Assembly: GCA_905221605.1 (NCBI GenBank) | Contig: CAJNDS010001835.1 | Span: forward strand, 494,348 to 558,347 | DNA: 64,000 bases | Origin: Symbiodinium natans | Taxonomy: Eukaryota; Sar; Dinophyceae; Suessiales; Symbiodiniaceae | Reading direction: 5' to 3' | In this document: positions 22,040 through 38,036 of the stretch, in pieces | How the letters are laid out: each line of letters opens with the position of its first letter | Position numbering within the stretch: position 1 is the stretch's first letter | Notes under the pieces: generated by a model | What the model saw: the letters and a program-made list of their open reading frames with translations, nothing else | Told to the model about the DNA's origin: nothing | Databases searched by the model: none | Made by a program: the position numbers and the translations under genes

Positions 22040-23790
22040 TTGCCAATTAAAAGCCGCACCCTATGAAATCCTCTTCTGGGGCCTGCCTGTCCGTAACAAA
22101 ATCTCACAAGAGCTTTATATGCAGAGGTTACAGCCTCAGAAATCCTCATCTGGGCTTCCTGCCTATTTTATTGATAAAATGCTTCTACATAAGAAGCCCA
22201 CACCCTACGAAAAGAATTCTATACTTAAAGGCTCCTCTTCTGGGCCCTCTTAATGAAATTTCAGTAGACTTGTGTCTGATAAAGCCACAGCTTCGTTCGT
22301 AATTAACCCAAGTAAAAAAACATATTAAGAGGCCCAGCCCCAAGACATCCTCTTCTAAGCCTCATTGATTAATACCTATTTAGAACATTTTTGTTTTTCC
22401 CACACCCTGTGAAATCTTTCGCTGGCCCCATTCGTAATGAAACGCAATTTGATTTCATATTGTAAGCCCACACCCTAAGAAATCCTCTTCTGGGCTTCGT
22501 TCGTAATTGAACCCAAGTAAAGCAAGTGTATATTCAGAGGCCGACCCCAGGACATCCTCCTCGCAATGAAACCGACTTAGAATTCTATATTGCAGACCAT
22601 ACCCTATGAAATCCCTTTCTGGCCCCTATTTGTAATGAAGATTAGTTAGAATTCTGTATTACAAAGCCACACGCCAAGAAATCCTCATTAGACCTTCGTT
22701 TGTAATTAGACTTATTTTCGATTTGCCAAGATGCTTGTATTAAAAAAAGCCACACCATTCTGGGGCCTGTTTGTAACAGAATCTCGTAAGAAGTTTATAA
22801 TGCTAGGTAAGAAGCCCACACCCTAAGAAGTTCTGACCTAGGCTAGGTTCGTATGTAACTCTTGGACAGAAATTTATATCATGAGCCCCCATTCGTATTT
22901 GAATGTACTTACAATTCCATATTTAACCGCTAGACCCTATGAAATCCTCTTCTGGTGCCTATTAGTGAAATGTCAATAGACTTGTATATGATAAAGCCAT
23001 AGCTTCGTTAGTAAATTAAACCCAAGTCAAACAAACAAATTAAGAGGCCCCGCCACAAGACATCCTCTTCTAAGCTTCATTGGTTAATACCTATTTGGAA
23101 TTCTATTTTGCAGACCACACCCTATGAAATTCTCCCCTGGCCTCGCTTCATACTACAATGTTATTTGAGGTTTGTATTAAAACGCCACACCCTAAGAAAT
23201 CCTCATCTGGACTCGTTTGGAATTCCACTTAAATTGAATTTTAAGTTTAGAGGCCACACCCCTTTGGACAGAATTTAAAAGGCCACACCCTAAGACCTGT
23301 GTATGGTAAAGCCACAGCTTCGTTCGTAAAACCAAACCAAGTAAAACAATTAAGAGGCCACGCCCTTCTAAGCCTCATTCGTTACTACCTCTTTGGGATT
23401 TTATTTTACCGACCACACCCTGTGAAAGTCTCCTCTGGCCCCGCTTCGTAATGAAATGTAATTTGAGGTTTGCACTAAAACACCACACCCTAAGAAATCC
23501 TCAACTGGACTTCCTTTGTGATTCCACTTAAATAGACGTTTAAATTAAGAGGCCACACCCCAAGACATCCTCTTCGAAGCCCCACTCTTTTTTAAGTCCA
23601 ATTAGACTTTTGAATTGCAGGTCCACATCCTCAAAAGAACCACACCCTAAGAAACCCTCTCTATTTCTTTTTTTTATTACTTTTCATATTAAGACGCCAC
23701 ATCCCAAGACATCCTCTTCTAAGCCTCATTCGTAATTAAATCTAATGGAACTTTACATGTTAACGCCACGCCCTGCATACCGAATAGGCT
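22040..23790. repeat. Degenerate tandem satellite, about 65-75 bp unit, with higher-order repeats
   Basis: The recurring core is CCACACCCTAAGAAATCCTC followed by a TTCTGGGCC-like segment and TTCGTAAT, then an AT-rich spacer. Units recur roughly every 65-75 bp (for example near 22401, 22470, 22543, 22602, 22671). A longer block, running from AATGAAATTTCAGTAGACTT through GATAAAGCCACAGCTTCG to CCTCATTGATTAATACC, recurs near 22255, 22970 and (shortened) 23290, giving a higher-order period. Copies are diverged, so the array is old or evolving without strong homogenisation. Confidence 0.8.
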
Positions 23791-23884
23791 GCATTGAAAA
23801 AAAAACGAATGGTGGGTGTGTTTGTGTGCTTTTCTCTGTGTGTGTGCAAGGCAGTCACATTAGCAGAAACAACGTATAACAATA

Positions 23885-24425
23885 CACATTCTTTATACAA
23901 GAAAAGCATTTTTTGCAAAATTTGCTAAACAAAACCCAAAAATCCAAAAATCCAAAAATCCAAAAACTCAAAACCATGGAGCCGGGAGGCCGCCTTTTTT
24001 GGATTTTTTTGTTTTCTCGAGGTTTTTTTTGTTTTTTTTTGAAAAATCCAAAAAAAACCATGGCTTTTTTTGGATTTTACTTGCTCCTGGCCTCAAAAAC
24101 CTAAAAACACATGGTGTTTTTTGGATTTTGAGTGAAAATCCAAAAAAAAACCATGTGTTTTTTTAGTTTTTGGATTTTCACTCAAAATCCAAAAAAACCA
24201 TGTGTTTTTTAGGTTTTTGAGGCCAGGAGCAAGTAACATCCAAAAAAAACCATGGTTTTTTTTTATTTTTCCAAAAAAAACCAAAAAAAACCTCGAGAAA
24301 ACCAAAAAATCCAAAAAAGGCGGCCTCCCGGCTCCATGGTTTTGAATTGTTGGATTTTTGGATTTTTGTATTTGTGTCAAAATTTGCAAATTCTGCAAAA
24401 AAGAAGTGTTTTTTGCATACAATTC
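23885..24425. repeat. Large imperfect palindrome (arms about 260 bp)
   Basis: The left arm (about 23885-24145) and right arm (about 24165-24425) are reverse complements. Matching landmarks are CATGGAGCCGGGAGGCCGCC (left) against GGCGGCCTCCCGGCTCCATG (right), CTCGAGG against CCTCGAG, and TTGCTCCTGGCCTCAAAAAC against its complement. Runs of AAAATCC/GGATTTT fill the arms. The centre is near 24155. The folded strand would make a hairpin of several hundred base pairs. The matching Lys/Phe-rich ORFs on the two strands are by-products of the symmetry. Confidence 0.9.
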
Positions 24426-24710
24426 TGTGTTTATAAGCCTGTCCTATGCAAATAATTCATAGACATGTTTACCAAATTGCATTTTCCAGTGTTTTTGGGG
24501 TGTTTTTTGTATGTGGTGATGTGGAAGTAGTGCTAAACACACGCGTTTTTCACTATTTACAGGTTTTCTCGCATAGGACTAGACGTGCAAAAACAGGACA
24601 TCGCCTAGCATAGCCAGCATGTCATTTTAATCGGTATTTACGAGGGTTTTTAAAGGGACAAAGCAAAACCTAGATCATGGGGGGGGGGGGGGGGTGACCA
24701 TATATATACA

Positions 24711-27700
24711 TATCATTAATCGGGCGTGTGAGTTTTTGCAAATCCGTACACGTTCAACAGTTGTAGATGGTCTCCTGGGAAAAGCATCTAAACGTTTAGA
24801 AAGTGACTGGCAGTCATTGCAAGGCGAAAGGCTTTTTCTAGAGAATCATTTGCAATATGAATGATCGGGTCTGGTAAGTTCATCTTGGAAGATCCACATA
24901 TGTCAATCAGGTCTAGAACGGCATTTTGTTCCATACGTGTCTCAATGACAGGCTGTATATTGGAACATCCACGTATGCATGGACTGGTGTTCTGCATAAA
25001 CATCATTTTGAACGATAGAGGTGGGTGTGTGTGTGTGTGTGTGTGTGTTGGTTGCCACAAACTCGAAAGATGTATCGAGGCATAAATGTTGAGGGCGATC
25101 TAGGAATCAGCATGTGAGAGGTGCAGTCCGAATTTCCTTAGAGCGAATGATCATCGCGGTGGCAGCAGGAATGCTGCATGACATTCTTCGACTCCGCATC
25201 TGGTGCAGATTCCAGAATTGCACCGCTTTGGGACAAGTAAGCCGTAAACCTTTCAGTGAAACGCACCATGGGAAGAACTAGTTCATGGTATCAAAACCAG
25301 CCTTGAGTTGCATCTGGGAGCTCGCAGCCCGGAGGTGAATCACAAAACTCGTCAGCAAAAGCACTCTTCTCATGGGAAGGTGGGCTTTGGTTGTGCTTTC
25401 TTGGTAAAGGAAAAGTCTGACGTGCATTCCTTTGAGCAACCAAGCAGCCACCAAGAAACAACCCAACCAAAACGCAACCGAACCAAAATGACATGCATAG
25501 CCAACACACATACAGCCAAAACCAAAAGCAACAACCACAAAACAACGCCCGACACAAGAAGAACATCTTCGGGCACACCAGATTGTCGGCAATTCTGGTG
25601 CAAGTTGCACATGATGTGAGTGTGAAATCGCTTGGCCGCATTGGCAATTGCTGCTTCAGCTTGGCAACTTGCAGGATGTCTGTGAAAAGAGCTTCTCTCG
25701 GGTTGAAGCTCCTTTGGCACCACAGTCGCTCAGGCCAGCGCCGTGTCATGCCGTGTCGATTGGGGGGAGGGCACTTGGCGTCCGAACCGCCCACATGGAG
25801 GTACGAAGTTCTGGACAGCAAGCCGGGGCACCGACGGTACAAGCTCCGTGGGGAGCTTGGATTTGCATTCCTGCGTCGCGACGATGTGCTGAGAAGGAGG
25901 GACTGGTTACTGTCGTGCTGGCCTGTGCTGGGATGCTCGTTCACAGATGTTCGCTGGGGCTCGCGCCAGATTTTGCCTGAGGTTGGCTTCCTCCTCCAAG
26001 GATTGGGCCTCTGCAAAATGCGACAAATTGCTGGTTGTGGAAAATTTTAGTCTGCATCCTACAGGCAGGTTGCAGCACCCGTCTGCAGGTCGCGACCTCG
26101 GCCATTGACTAGAATATGCAGCTTCGCTGTGAAACTGCTTGGGCTTTCATGCGGTAGCCGCACCTTGCCTCAAGCCACTTTGTCGATTCCCACCGAACAA
26201 TATCAGACTTTCGGGATGCCCTTTGCCAGGGAGGTGTTTCGTAAGTATTCCGGGTATTGGTGGGCGGCTGTTGCAGGTACTTGGTGTCTGCTCTGGACCC
26301 AGCATATGGGCTTGCAGCTCAGTTGTCGCCAAGCCTACACAACGAATGGCTGCCGGACATTGGAGTGTGATGCCACCAGACCCCAAGGAAGCCACTAACG
26401 ATCACTGTTCTTCAGCCGGACTACAGCGAGGCTTGTCCGGCGATGTGAAACGATCCGTCTCTTTCCTGCGACTCAATGCTCACAAGCCGGCTGCCATGAA
26501 TTCTCATTACCGTTGCTGGAATGTCAGGAGCTGAAGAGGTTCGTGACTGTAGAAGAGCTGACAAGTTTTATCCTCGCAGTGCGTACCTCAGTGTCCACGA
26601 TCACCAGAGTTTTGTTTATTTTGTTTTGGACAAAGTAGCATGTGGCTCCCTCTCTTACTTCAGCAGCAATCCAGTCATCCGGAGAGTTGCTGGATCAGCA
26701 GAGCCAGGGTCCAACATGGTTCAACAAGTTTTCGTCGCGCCTTTTCCTGCCGCGTTTGGGCACAAGAAGCAGTGAAGTAGGACACGAGAGAGCCGCCAGA
26801 GAGCTGCTTGGAATGCAAACGTATGCAAGCGTGCTGGTGTCGCTCGGGTCTTGCCAGGGGCCGCCGTGCTCACCTGCTTGTGCTGGGCTAGGCGATGAGA
26901 AGCCACGCGCTGATGCTGCCCAACGGCAAGTGCCAGAGCAAGGTGGGCCACCGGAACGTTCCAATGTTCCAATCGTAGCTGCCGTCGCTGTTGAGTGCAA
27001 TATAGTGCAATGCTTTTTTGCCTTTTTTGCGTCGGGAGCAAGGCATGGAGGGAAGCCCAAGAGTGACTTGGCCGCAGTTGGAGTGTCACTTGTGACATGC
27101 GGCGGCCCACAAACGGTTGGAACTACGAAGATTGCAGGTGTGAGTGTGTCGAGGCTGTACGGCTCTAGTCCTCGGATGTGACAACTTGACGTGGAGGGAT
27201 TGTTTCACGAATGGGTCTGGAGGCCTGCACGACCTCCTTCGGCAGTGGACGCCTTGCAACCTAGGCATCGAGCTGATCTCATGTATGAATAGGTCGAATA
27301 TTCATAAACGGGCTTCCAGCCTGGCCGTCATGCTGTGTTTTCCGCCTGCTCGTCTTGGGCTTTTGTTGCCTGTACGTAATGTCTGGCCTGCTGCATCTAT
27401 CATTTCGCATGAGGCGGACCATGTCTTCGGCATCCGATGCGTCAACGTCGACGTCTGGAGGAATGCACATGGAGATGCAAGTTCCGTTTCGGAGGACCGT
27501 GTTGGATCGAAGAGTAGGTGCAGCGGAATTCTGCACAGGTGCGTCTGCCAAGAACATTCGGACGCTGGGTGGCACTATCACCTTGAAGATTCTGAACTTG
27601 CAGTGGTTCTGTAGCAACAGATGCAACAGTACGGCAGAAACAGAGTGGAGTGAGTTGCGAGTGACAAAATCTTTTGGTGTTTTTGACTTGCGACTTCTTC

Positions 27701-29277
27701 AGGTCGGAGGTACTCTGGAAGTGCTCACCGACGTGTGGAGCCCACTGTTGTGGGAGGTTGCCGGAGGCCCACGAACAAAACGAAAGGACGAATCTCACCT
27801 TGGGGGAAACTAACGAAGTTTTGCACTGACAGTGCGAAGGCATTGCGAGAAGAGAACCAGGTATCTTGGCACGAAGCGCAATTGCGAGCTCTTGGTGGGC
27901 ACGATGGGAAGTCGTGTCCAAATTTGCGTGCAGGATTTTTGATGCGATCATGTCATGCATGTTTTCCCCACACTTGAGCGTGTTGCCATCTCAGGTGATA
28001 CCAATCTAGGAGCAGGAGATTCTCTTGGTGGCATGCCTCGTGAATGACGACGTCAGTTTCGCACTGACTTATCTTGAATCTCATGCAGTGGCTGATGCAC
28101 CGATACACTTGAGGCTCTGGTATCTGCATGATTCTAGCGGAACGGTTGAGATGCACGTTCGAAGTGGGCCCCACCTCGAATTGGTGCCATCGGCCATCTA
28201 CGCATGCTCACGTCTCCAGCTAATTGAGGCTCTCCAGCCCACTTTTCAAGTGCCAGTTAGTGTGCTTGGGGATGGGGCTTGAACGCCTTTCATGGCTACG
28301 CTTTGTACCTGTTTGTGGCCAGCGGCTCGCGGCTTTCACGTAAGATGCCGCGAGTCTCCCCAAGGCTTTTGCCATCGGATCCGAGAAGCAGAGCAACCTG
28401 CAGCGCTTTTCGGTTGACATCTTGCAGTATCAGATTGAATGTTCATGATGCATGGGACATGGGGGGCCTTAAATGCACCGCTTGCCCAAAGTGTGCGTGT
28501 GCATATTTGATAGTTGTGCAAGTGCACAGGTTTGAGGCACGCTTATGCGTTGCCCCGCAGAGATTTTTTCACAGGTTTAGTTGGGCCGTCCCGGTATTGG
28601 GCCGACCTGCGCACGGCCACCAGACTGCCACGGTCAAACTGCGCTGAGGGCAGACCGGGGCCGAATCAAGGAATGGCTTTTGGACTTGGAGATGCAGGCT
28701 TTCTGCTACTTTGCCTCGGCAGAGCGACTCAATTAACGCATGTCGCTGACTACAGAGGCGTGTAGACATTTGCTACGAGTACCATTCTTGCTGTCAGGGT
28801 CTCTTGTGGCGACATGCTGGCGAGCCGCTCGCTTTGAGGGTCGATTTGCGCCAGGAGAATGGCCTGAATCGAAATCCCTTCCAATTTTTTCGGACTCTTG
28901 CGACCGCAGATCCTGCACTCTGGGATGTGTCTTGCTATTGCTTTGCATGTACAGCTCGCAAAACTGCAACAAAAGATCAGCACCCGGCGACTACTTGGGC
29001 CGCGAAGCTCATCTCATTGGACCACATCAGCAGGCACACAAAAACGCAAGAAGTGAGCTTCGAAGGTGTTCTTTAGGAGGCACCGAAACTCAGAATTGTG
29101 CGGGAGCGAGTACTTCTCATGTGGTAGGAGGCAGTGGCAGCAGAAACTAGAAGGGGAGCACAGCCCGACGGCCCCTGATGACTGCTAGCCGGGTTGTGAG
29201 ATGCTCAAGGCCTGTCTCAAGAATCTCCAAGTCACCCAGAGTCGCCCCAAGTCCCTTCTTTGGCCTGTAGCTGTGGG
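24711..29277. other. Unassigned region with scattered ORF fragments
   Basis: Several frames look protein-like but match no family I can name. On the + strand these are about 26528-26740 (ELKRFVTVEELTSFILAV, then SSGELLDQQSQGPTWF) and about 28804-29076. On the - strand they are about 24800-25000 and 27279-27626. No consistent strand, splice pattern or domain emerges. A GT microsatellite lies at 25025-25048. Confidence 0.35.
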
Positions 29278-32113
<2,836 letters not shown>

Positions 32114-35100
32114 AAAGGGCGCGAAGCCTGACAGGTCTGGGGGGATTGGGGTACCAAGTCACCTTGATCCAGCTTGATTCCAGAAGTCGAGTCTAGTTCT
32201 CGACAAGAGGGCGCACCATCATCACCAATTGCTTGCCAAGGAAGAGGACCTCCAGAAGATGCCAAGTCTGTGGAGACAGCCAACAGCGACAGTGCTCTCC
32301 TGGGCTCTTCGGTACTTCTGTGTGTCCTTGATGCCCTTCGGGCTGTTCAGTCTCAGGTGCATGTGGCCGCTGCGAACGAAGCCGGCCAGTCGCGTCCTGC
32401 AAAGCTGGAGGCATCGACGTTTGCTCATTGCAGGTGCTCCGACCTCCGTTACGAAGCCTCGCACATCTCAAGTTTGTTGGACGCTGCTTGTCAGATAAGT
32501 CTCGCAACGTGCATTGCCACAGCCCTGGCTTTTGGTTTCCTTCGCGTTCCAGTCGCCGGAAGTTTGCCAGCTAGGACCTGCTGCCGAAGACCCGAAACCC
32601 CAAAATTCGAGCCCGCAGGTTGTTTTGTGTACACGGTTGCAGATGTTGCAGAAGCCTGACTGCGAGCGTGGTTTTGCAGTGCGTAGTTTGTCATGGTGTC
32701 GGTGTTCCTCGAGATTATTTGTAGTTTTGGTGTCCCAAGCGCGCCCCAAGCCGAGGCCTGGTCCTCAAGCAGCTCGGACAGCGAGTCCACTGCCGGGTGC
32801 CCAAGGCTCCGGTCCGCCAGATGCCAGGGCAAACTAGGGTTTAGGGGGCTGGCCGTGCAGAACAGGAAGCATTCTCTCCGAGGTCACCTCAGGCTCCGGG
32901 CCGGGTAGCCCTGGGAGCCCCGACTTCGAGGAGGAGCTTCAGAAGTCCAGGGCCTCAGACAGGCTGGGAGATGACCCAAGAGGAGGTGGCAGAGGATAGA
33001 ATGGACAGAATGGATAGAGAAGAGGCACGCAAGTGACACGCAAGTCGGTTTGTCGTGCTTTGTCACAGCCTCATCATCCTGACAATGTATTCCCAGTGTG
33101 CTCTGAGAGTGGCTGGTTTCCTGGTGGATTTTTCCTCGACGTCAAGTAGCCAAAAAGCTGCGAAACTGAAGGGTGATGATACGTATCGTCAGCAGTGCTT
33201 TTACTGCGCCACGCAGTTAGTTGTGAGTTGGGTCGCCACAGCTTGCCTGAGGCAATGACGTAGCAGTACCTGGGTGGCTGCCCATGATGCCCAGGCGATC
33301 GGGACCCGAGCTCCGTCGCTGGCTACAGAAGCAGCTCAAGGCTTGTGCCGAGTGTAGCTTTGTCGGGTAGCGGATTCCACCTGCGAATGTGATCGAACCC
33401 AGCCTATAGGCCTCAAGCCCAGCAACCCGACTCAGCAGTGGATGGTGTCATTGAGGTCTAAGCAAGGCCCAGCCAGCACTAGCACGAGACCTCGTTGCTG
33501 TGCAGTATGCACTGTATGCACCGTTTCCGATTGGCTTGGTGTCCATCATTTGTACTAGCTGGGTCGTCGAATCTCTGTGCCTAATTTCGGGCGCTTCGCC
33601 CGGTGCACAGATTCCCCATGTCACCCCCACAAGAGTGAACGGACAGTTGAGCGATCCAGGCACCTCTTGTAGCATGGCTGAAGACACTGCGCTTGCCCAC
33701 GACTGGGACAAAGGAGGTGGCTGCCGGATGTTTGGTTGGAGGGTTTCCAGGATGCTTCGGGCGTCGTCCCATGCTTTCCGGCAGAGACATGCGGCTTTGG
33801 GTTGTGACATTCTCATGCCATGCACCCCACCAGGAGCTGGTGCAGAGGGTCTTGGACGTGATGGGGATGGCGACATAAAACGGTGCAGGAACTGAGGTCA
33901 GCAGAACAGACGCTCAACACTGAGCGCGTGCCAAATTCGACACAATCAGTCGGCAGTTTACAATTGAGTTCGTGATTCGTTTACGAGTTGTCGTGCTTAA
34001 CTTGTCGTGTTAAATACGTGCACACTAGCCCATGCAGCTTAAGCGGTGAAGTAGATCTGGGGGCCCTTTGGGTTCTGAGTTGGGGTGCGGTGCCACCAGG
34101 GGCGAGTGTGGCGGTTTGAGCTCCACGTCTGACTTGAAGGCACTGCTTTGTGTTGCATGTTCGTCGAAATATCGATAGTGGCAATGATGAGGATGTTCAT
34201 CAAAACCCTGGACTCGGACAGTGGAGCTCGTGTAGATCTCATGGGGTTGTTTTTTGGTTTCTGGACTCGCAGCCCGCCTCCTGACTCGGGTGGCGGCTGA
34301 TGCACTCTGCACCTCTGAGCTTCCAGGGCAGCTGTGGCAGAGTGCGCGTTGCGAAAAAAGAGTCGTTTTGATGCCTTCACAAGGGACGTCTGCAACTATT
34401 GGTTCTTTGTGCTCCACGCATCAGCTGTGAGAGTGCTACGAGCTCTTCGTCAATGTTCTGCTCACGAGACCGATCTTTGCTTAAGTCCTAACCATGCAGC
34501 TGCCCTTTCGGAATGACGTGGCAGAACAAGAAGCGACCACAACAAAGCCGATACGAGTCCTGAACACTCCTGAACGCCACCTTCAACTCGACCCCACACA
34601 CCACCGCAACCGCTACCACTGCAGACTGATCCCCAGACTGCTTAGCTGAAACTTGCTTCTAGCCCATTATCTTGAAGGGCCAGCGGCCTAATGAGATGCT
34701 GCCTGCTACGGCCGAGTTGGACGCTGACGGAGGCCAAGGGCCGGGCTCAAAATTTCAGGGCTTTTTCACTGAAAGATCTTCGGGCGATGTGGTGACAGAT
34801 GTGGGTGTCAGTATGGTGTCAAATCCGCGGTGTGTCCGCCACGATCGGAGTCCTTGGTGTCTTGGGGTGTTCAAGGCTGGCAGCCCAAGCTGGGCTCGAA
34901 CACCAAGCCCTTGCCCCAACGGCGCGACTGTAAGAGGCCGTTGGAGGCCGGATGCTGTGGGCAACCATGTGCCGTTTAGGGATGTTTAGTTAGGGTCTTC
35001 GAAGACAATGTTTTGGGAAGATGGCGAGGGCTAACGACAGGGTTTCCGACCGGTGCGATACGCTCGATGGGCTTCAGCCTCTGAAGGCTAGAGCCTAAAG

Positions 35101-35413
35101 CCATGTTCCACGCGGCCCTCAGATCATGCAGCAGAAAGCGGTGGTAAACAATCCCAGCCCAAGCCAACAAGAGGATCTGCCGTACGCCGTGCGCTTGCTT
35201 TCTTGGCTCTCAGCTTTAGCTGCAAGTAGATGCTTCGAAGCAGCCCCACTGTATCCGTCTTCCGAGCTGTCCAGGTGCGATAGCTGTAAGTTTGCTTGAA
35301 TTTGCTTGGGGTGACGATTGCCATGCCGTACAGGCTTGCGAAAATTCTAGTTGCTGGGGTATTTGCTTGATCAGTTCGCAAGAGGAAACAGTCTGTGTGG
35401 CCTCAGGCACGTC
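32114..35413. other. Spacer between the two PPR genes, no recognised gene
   Basis: ORFs at 32174-32659 and 33500-33895 have no recognisable domain. Short protein-like strings such as SPDFEEELQKSRASDRLG (about 32915-32970) may be exons of an unknown gene, but frame and splice sites could not be tied together. No notable repeats. Confidence 0.35.
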
Positions 35414-37952
35414 ATGGGTCGCAGTGGACGCGGACGAGTTGCCAGCATCAAGGAAAGCCGCATGGAGGAGCCAGATGATGAACCCCAGGACGCCTTGAAG
35501 GAGGCATGGATCTCGGGCCTTGAGATGTCGCCATGCCCGGTGGCCCCTGTCACCCTCAGTACAGCTCGCAGAGCAGAGTTCTGCCCTCTGCAGGTGCCTA
35601 CTCCGCTTCGTGGAGGGTTTAGGGCTGCAGTGAAAGCTCCGTTGAACGCGCTGGAGGAGGTCATGCGACGAAGAGGCAAGTGAGACGGCTTGAGTGGTAG
35701 CCCAACACTGGGCAAGGTAGTGACTGTAGGGTGGTTGGTTGTGACGGACGTCAATTGCGCAGGAGTGGATGAAGCCTGGGATGCGCTAGAGCAGATGCAT
35801 GCAGATGGCAAGACGACGGACAAGTGCGCATGTGCTGTCTCGACTTTGACAATGGAGGTGAGTGCTGTTCTTGCATCAGGTACACAGTCTCCAGAATGCT
35901 GATGAAGACCGTTGGTGATGGCCACCTCGACCCAACGAGAGCATACAGGGGAATCACTTTGGTCGAGCGATTCATAGAGATGCAACCAGAGGCCGTTCAT
36001 GTCCAACATGCGAAAAGAGCGGTTCAGATGCGATTCAGTGATTTGGGCAGGATGTGGACGAGGTTTTGTTCAATGCCCTGCTGGACACCTGCTGCCGCCT
36101 CAAGGACCGAATGCACGCCATGACAAGCGGCAGGGAGGCAGACGGCCATCACTTTTGCACACAAGAAAGTAAAACATGTCGAAAGGGGGGCACGATCCGA
36201 AGCTGACTGTGCGTTTCTCTGGTGCTGAAGGACCTCAAGCGGCTTGAGAGCTGTGTCAATTGGATGCGGCAGCTGAAGGTGAAACCATCGCCCATCACAC
36301 TCGGCCCTTTGGGCTTAAGGGGGCCATCGTGACTAGGAAGAGTGCAATACGAGCCCGTGTCCAGTGTCCAGAATCGGCGTGCGAGGTATCTTGGTGAAGA
36401 CGTATGGCCAAGCGGGCGACTTGGACAAGGTCCTAGCCGCGTGGGATGAGATGGAGGCCTGCAGCTGGGCAGTATCGCATTCTCAAGCTGTCTAGTGTCC
36501 ATTATTAGATTTTTCAAATGATGGCCAGGAGCAAAGGGGATTGGCCAACTCGGTGACATATGGCTGCATGTTGGACGCATGCGTGAAGTGCGGCAACTTG
36601 CAGAAGGCCGTGGAGGTATTCAGGGGAATGCGCGCCGCGCTTAGTCACATGTGGTGATTTGAGCTCAGGGCCTTTGCAACCTCCGTTCGATTGACTTGTG
36701 AGACATGTAATTATGCCTTGGCGGTTGCGTCATGGGATGGGTTTTGACCTGCACCTGTAAAGTCCAGACGACAAATCTCTAACTTCGGACGTGTTGCTAC
36801 GCCGTTTGCCCAACCACCTGTGAAGTTGATTGGGAAATCCAAGGTGCCACGGGCAAGCATCGCAACACCATCCTGTACACCACCATGATCAAAGGCCACT
36901 TGACCCTGTGCACACATGCTTCCCGACCAGGCATAGCCTTCATGCGACCCCTTTGCAACGTTGCAACCATCCTCCAGGCTACGGATTGCACAAGGACTTG
37001 GACAATGCCCTCGAGCTCTTCCATGAGATGCGCGATGAAGGGGCCAAGCCCTTGGAAACGCTCCGAAAGCGGAACATCCAGCTTGGCATCCCCAGTCATG
37101 TCACCACAGCCTACAGCGACGCTGGCTGACCCGTCGTTCAGGTTCCTTACAATACCATCACCTACAACTCGATACTGGAAGCATGTGTGAAGTGTGGCGA
37201 CATCGCGTCTGCCGAGGCCCTCCCCTTCTGGGGGTGATAGTGCCACTAAGGCTGTACTGGAGCATGGCTGACTCGACAGTTTCAATTACACATCGCCTGT
37301 GAAAGTTGCTGTTTTGTTTTCTTTCTGACCTACGAGAGCACATCTCTCTCTCTCTCTCCATGTATTCATGATGCTTTGTCTATTCAGATCTAGACCGCAT
37401 TGAAAGGGCATTAAAAACTACATCTCCAGCACTCTCCACGTCCTGCGAGAACATCCTGGAGCAGATGGTTCAGACCGAGATGGAGATCGAACCCGACCTG
37501 ATCAGCAACTCGGATGCCTGAGGTCCGAATTTTAGCAAGGCCAGGGCCCTCCATGATTCTTCTCAGGCTATTCGACCGTCCTGAAGGGCTACTGCCAGAA
37601 CGGAGAGCTCCTAAAGGCCTTCTTTCTGTGTCCTCGAACTTGGACATGAGGCATGAGTCCGAGTCAGGCGCTGTGTATGTTCGATGACATGAAAGAGCGA
37701 CGACTTCGTTGTGACGAGCTCGTGTACAACACTCTGATGGAAGGCATGTGCAAGTTGTGTAAGCTGGTGCAAGCACCTGGGAAGGGTTGAAGCACATGTT
37801 CTGGTGATGCCTTTGCTGTGATTCTGTGGCAGATGCGCATGGTGCATGGTAGCGGTATGATTCACGCTTTCCAAGCTGCTTTCACGCCGGAAATCAGGTT
37901 GCAGATTGCATGACATGGCTTCTTGTCCCCGCATAAGCCCTCCAATCTTTGT

Positions 37953-38036
<84 letters not shown>

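Larger units (their letters stand above)
21890..24710. mobile_element. AT-rich element with terminal inverted repeats and poly-C/poly-G ends
   Basis: The left end reads TA-rich, then GCTCA, nine C (21914-21922), then CATGATCTAGGT (to 21933). The right end is its complement: ACCTAGATCATG (24668-24679, sharing a G with the run), sixteen G (24679-24694), TGACC, then TA-rich. About 2.75 kb between the ends is far more AT-rich than the rest of the window. It holds a degenerate satellite (22040-23790) and a large palindrome (23885-24425). No transposase or reverse transcriptase ORF is seen, so it would be non-autonomous. A shorter relative lies at 44642-44736. Calling it mobile is inference; clear target-site duplications could not be separated from the TA-rich flanks. 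Confidence 0.6.

Noticed and set aside
23855-24455. Similar Lys/Phe-rich ORFs on opposite strands, which could suggest a duplicated small gene
   Set aside because: They are the two arms of one palindrome read outward. Similarity follows from symmetry, not from coding constraint.
25291-26016. 241-codon minus-strand ORF
   Set aside because: No domain, a strongly Phe/Trp/Cys-rich middle suggesting chance translation, and overlapping open frames on the other strand of similar length.
35371-36009. 212-codon minus-strand ORF
   Set aside because: It is antisense to the first exons of the PPR gene, where PPR motifs and splice borders clearly favour the + strand.
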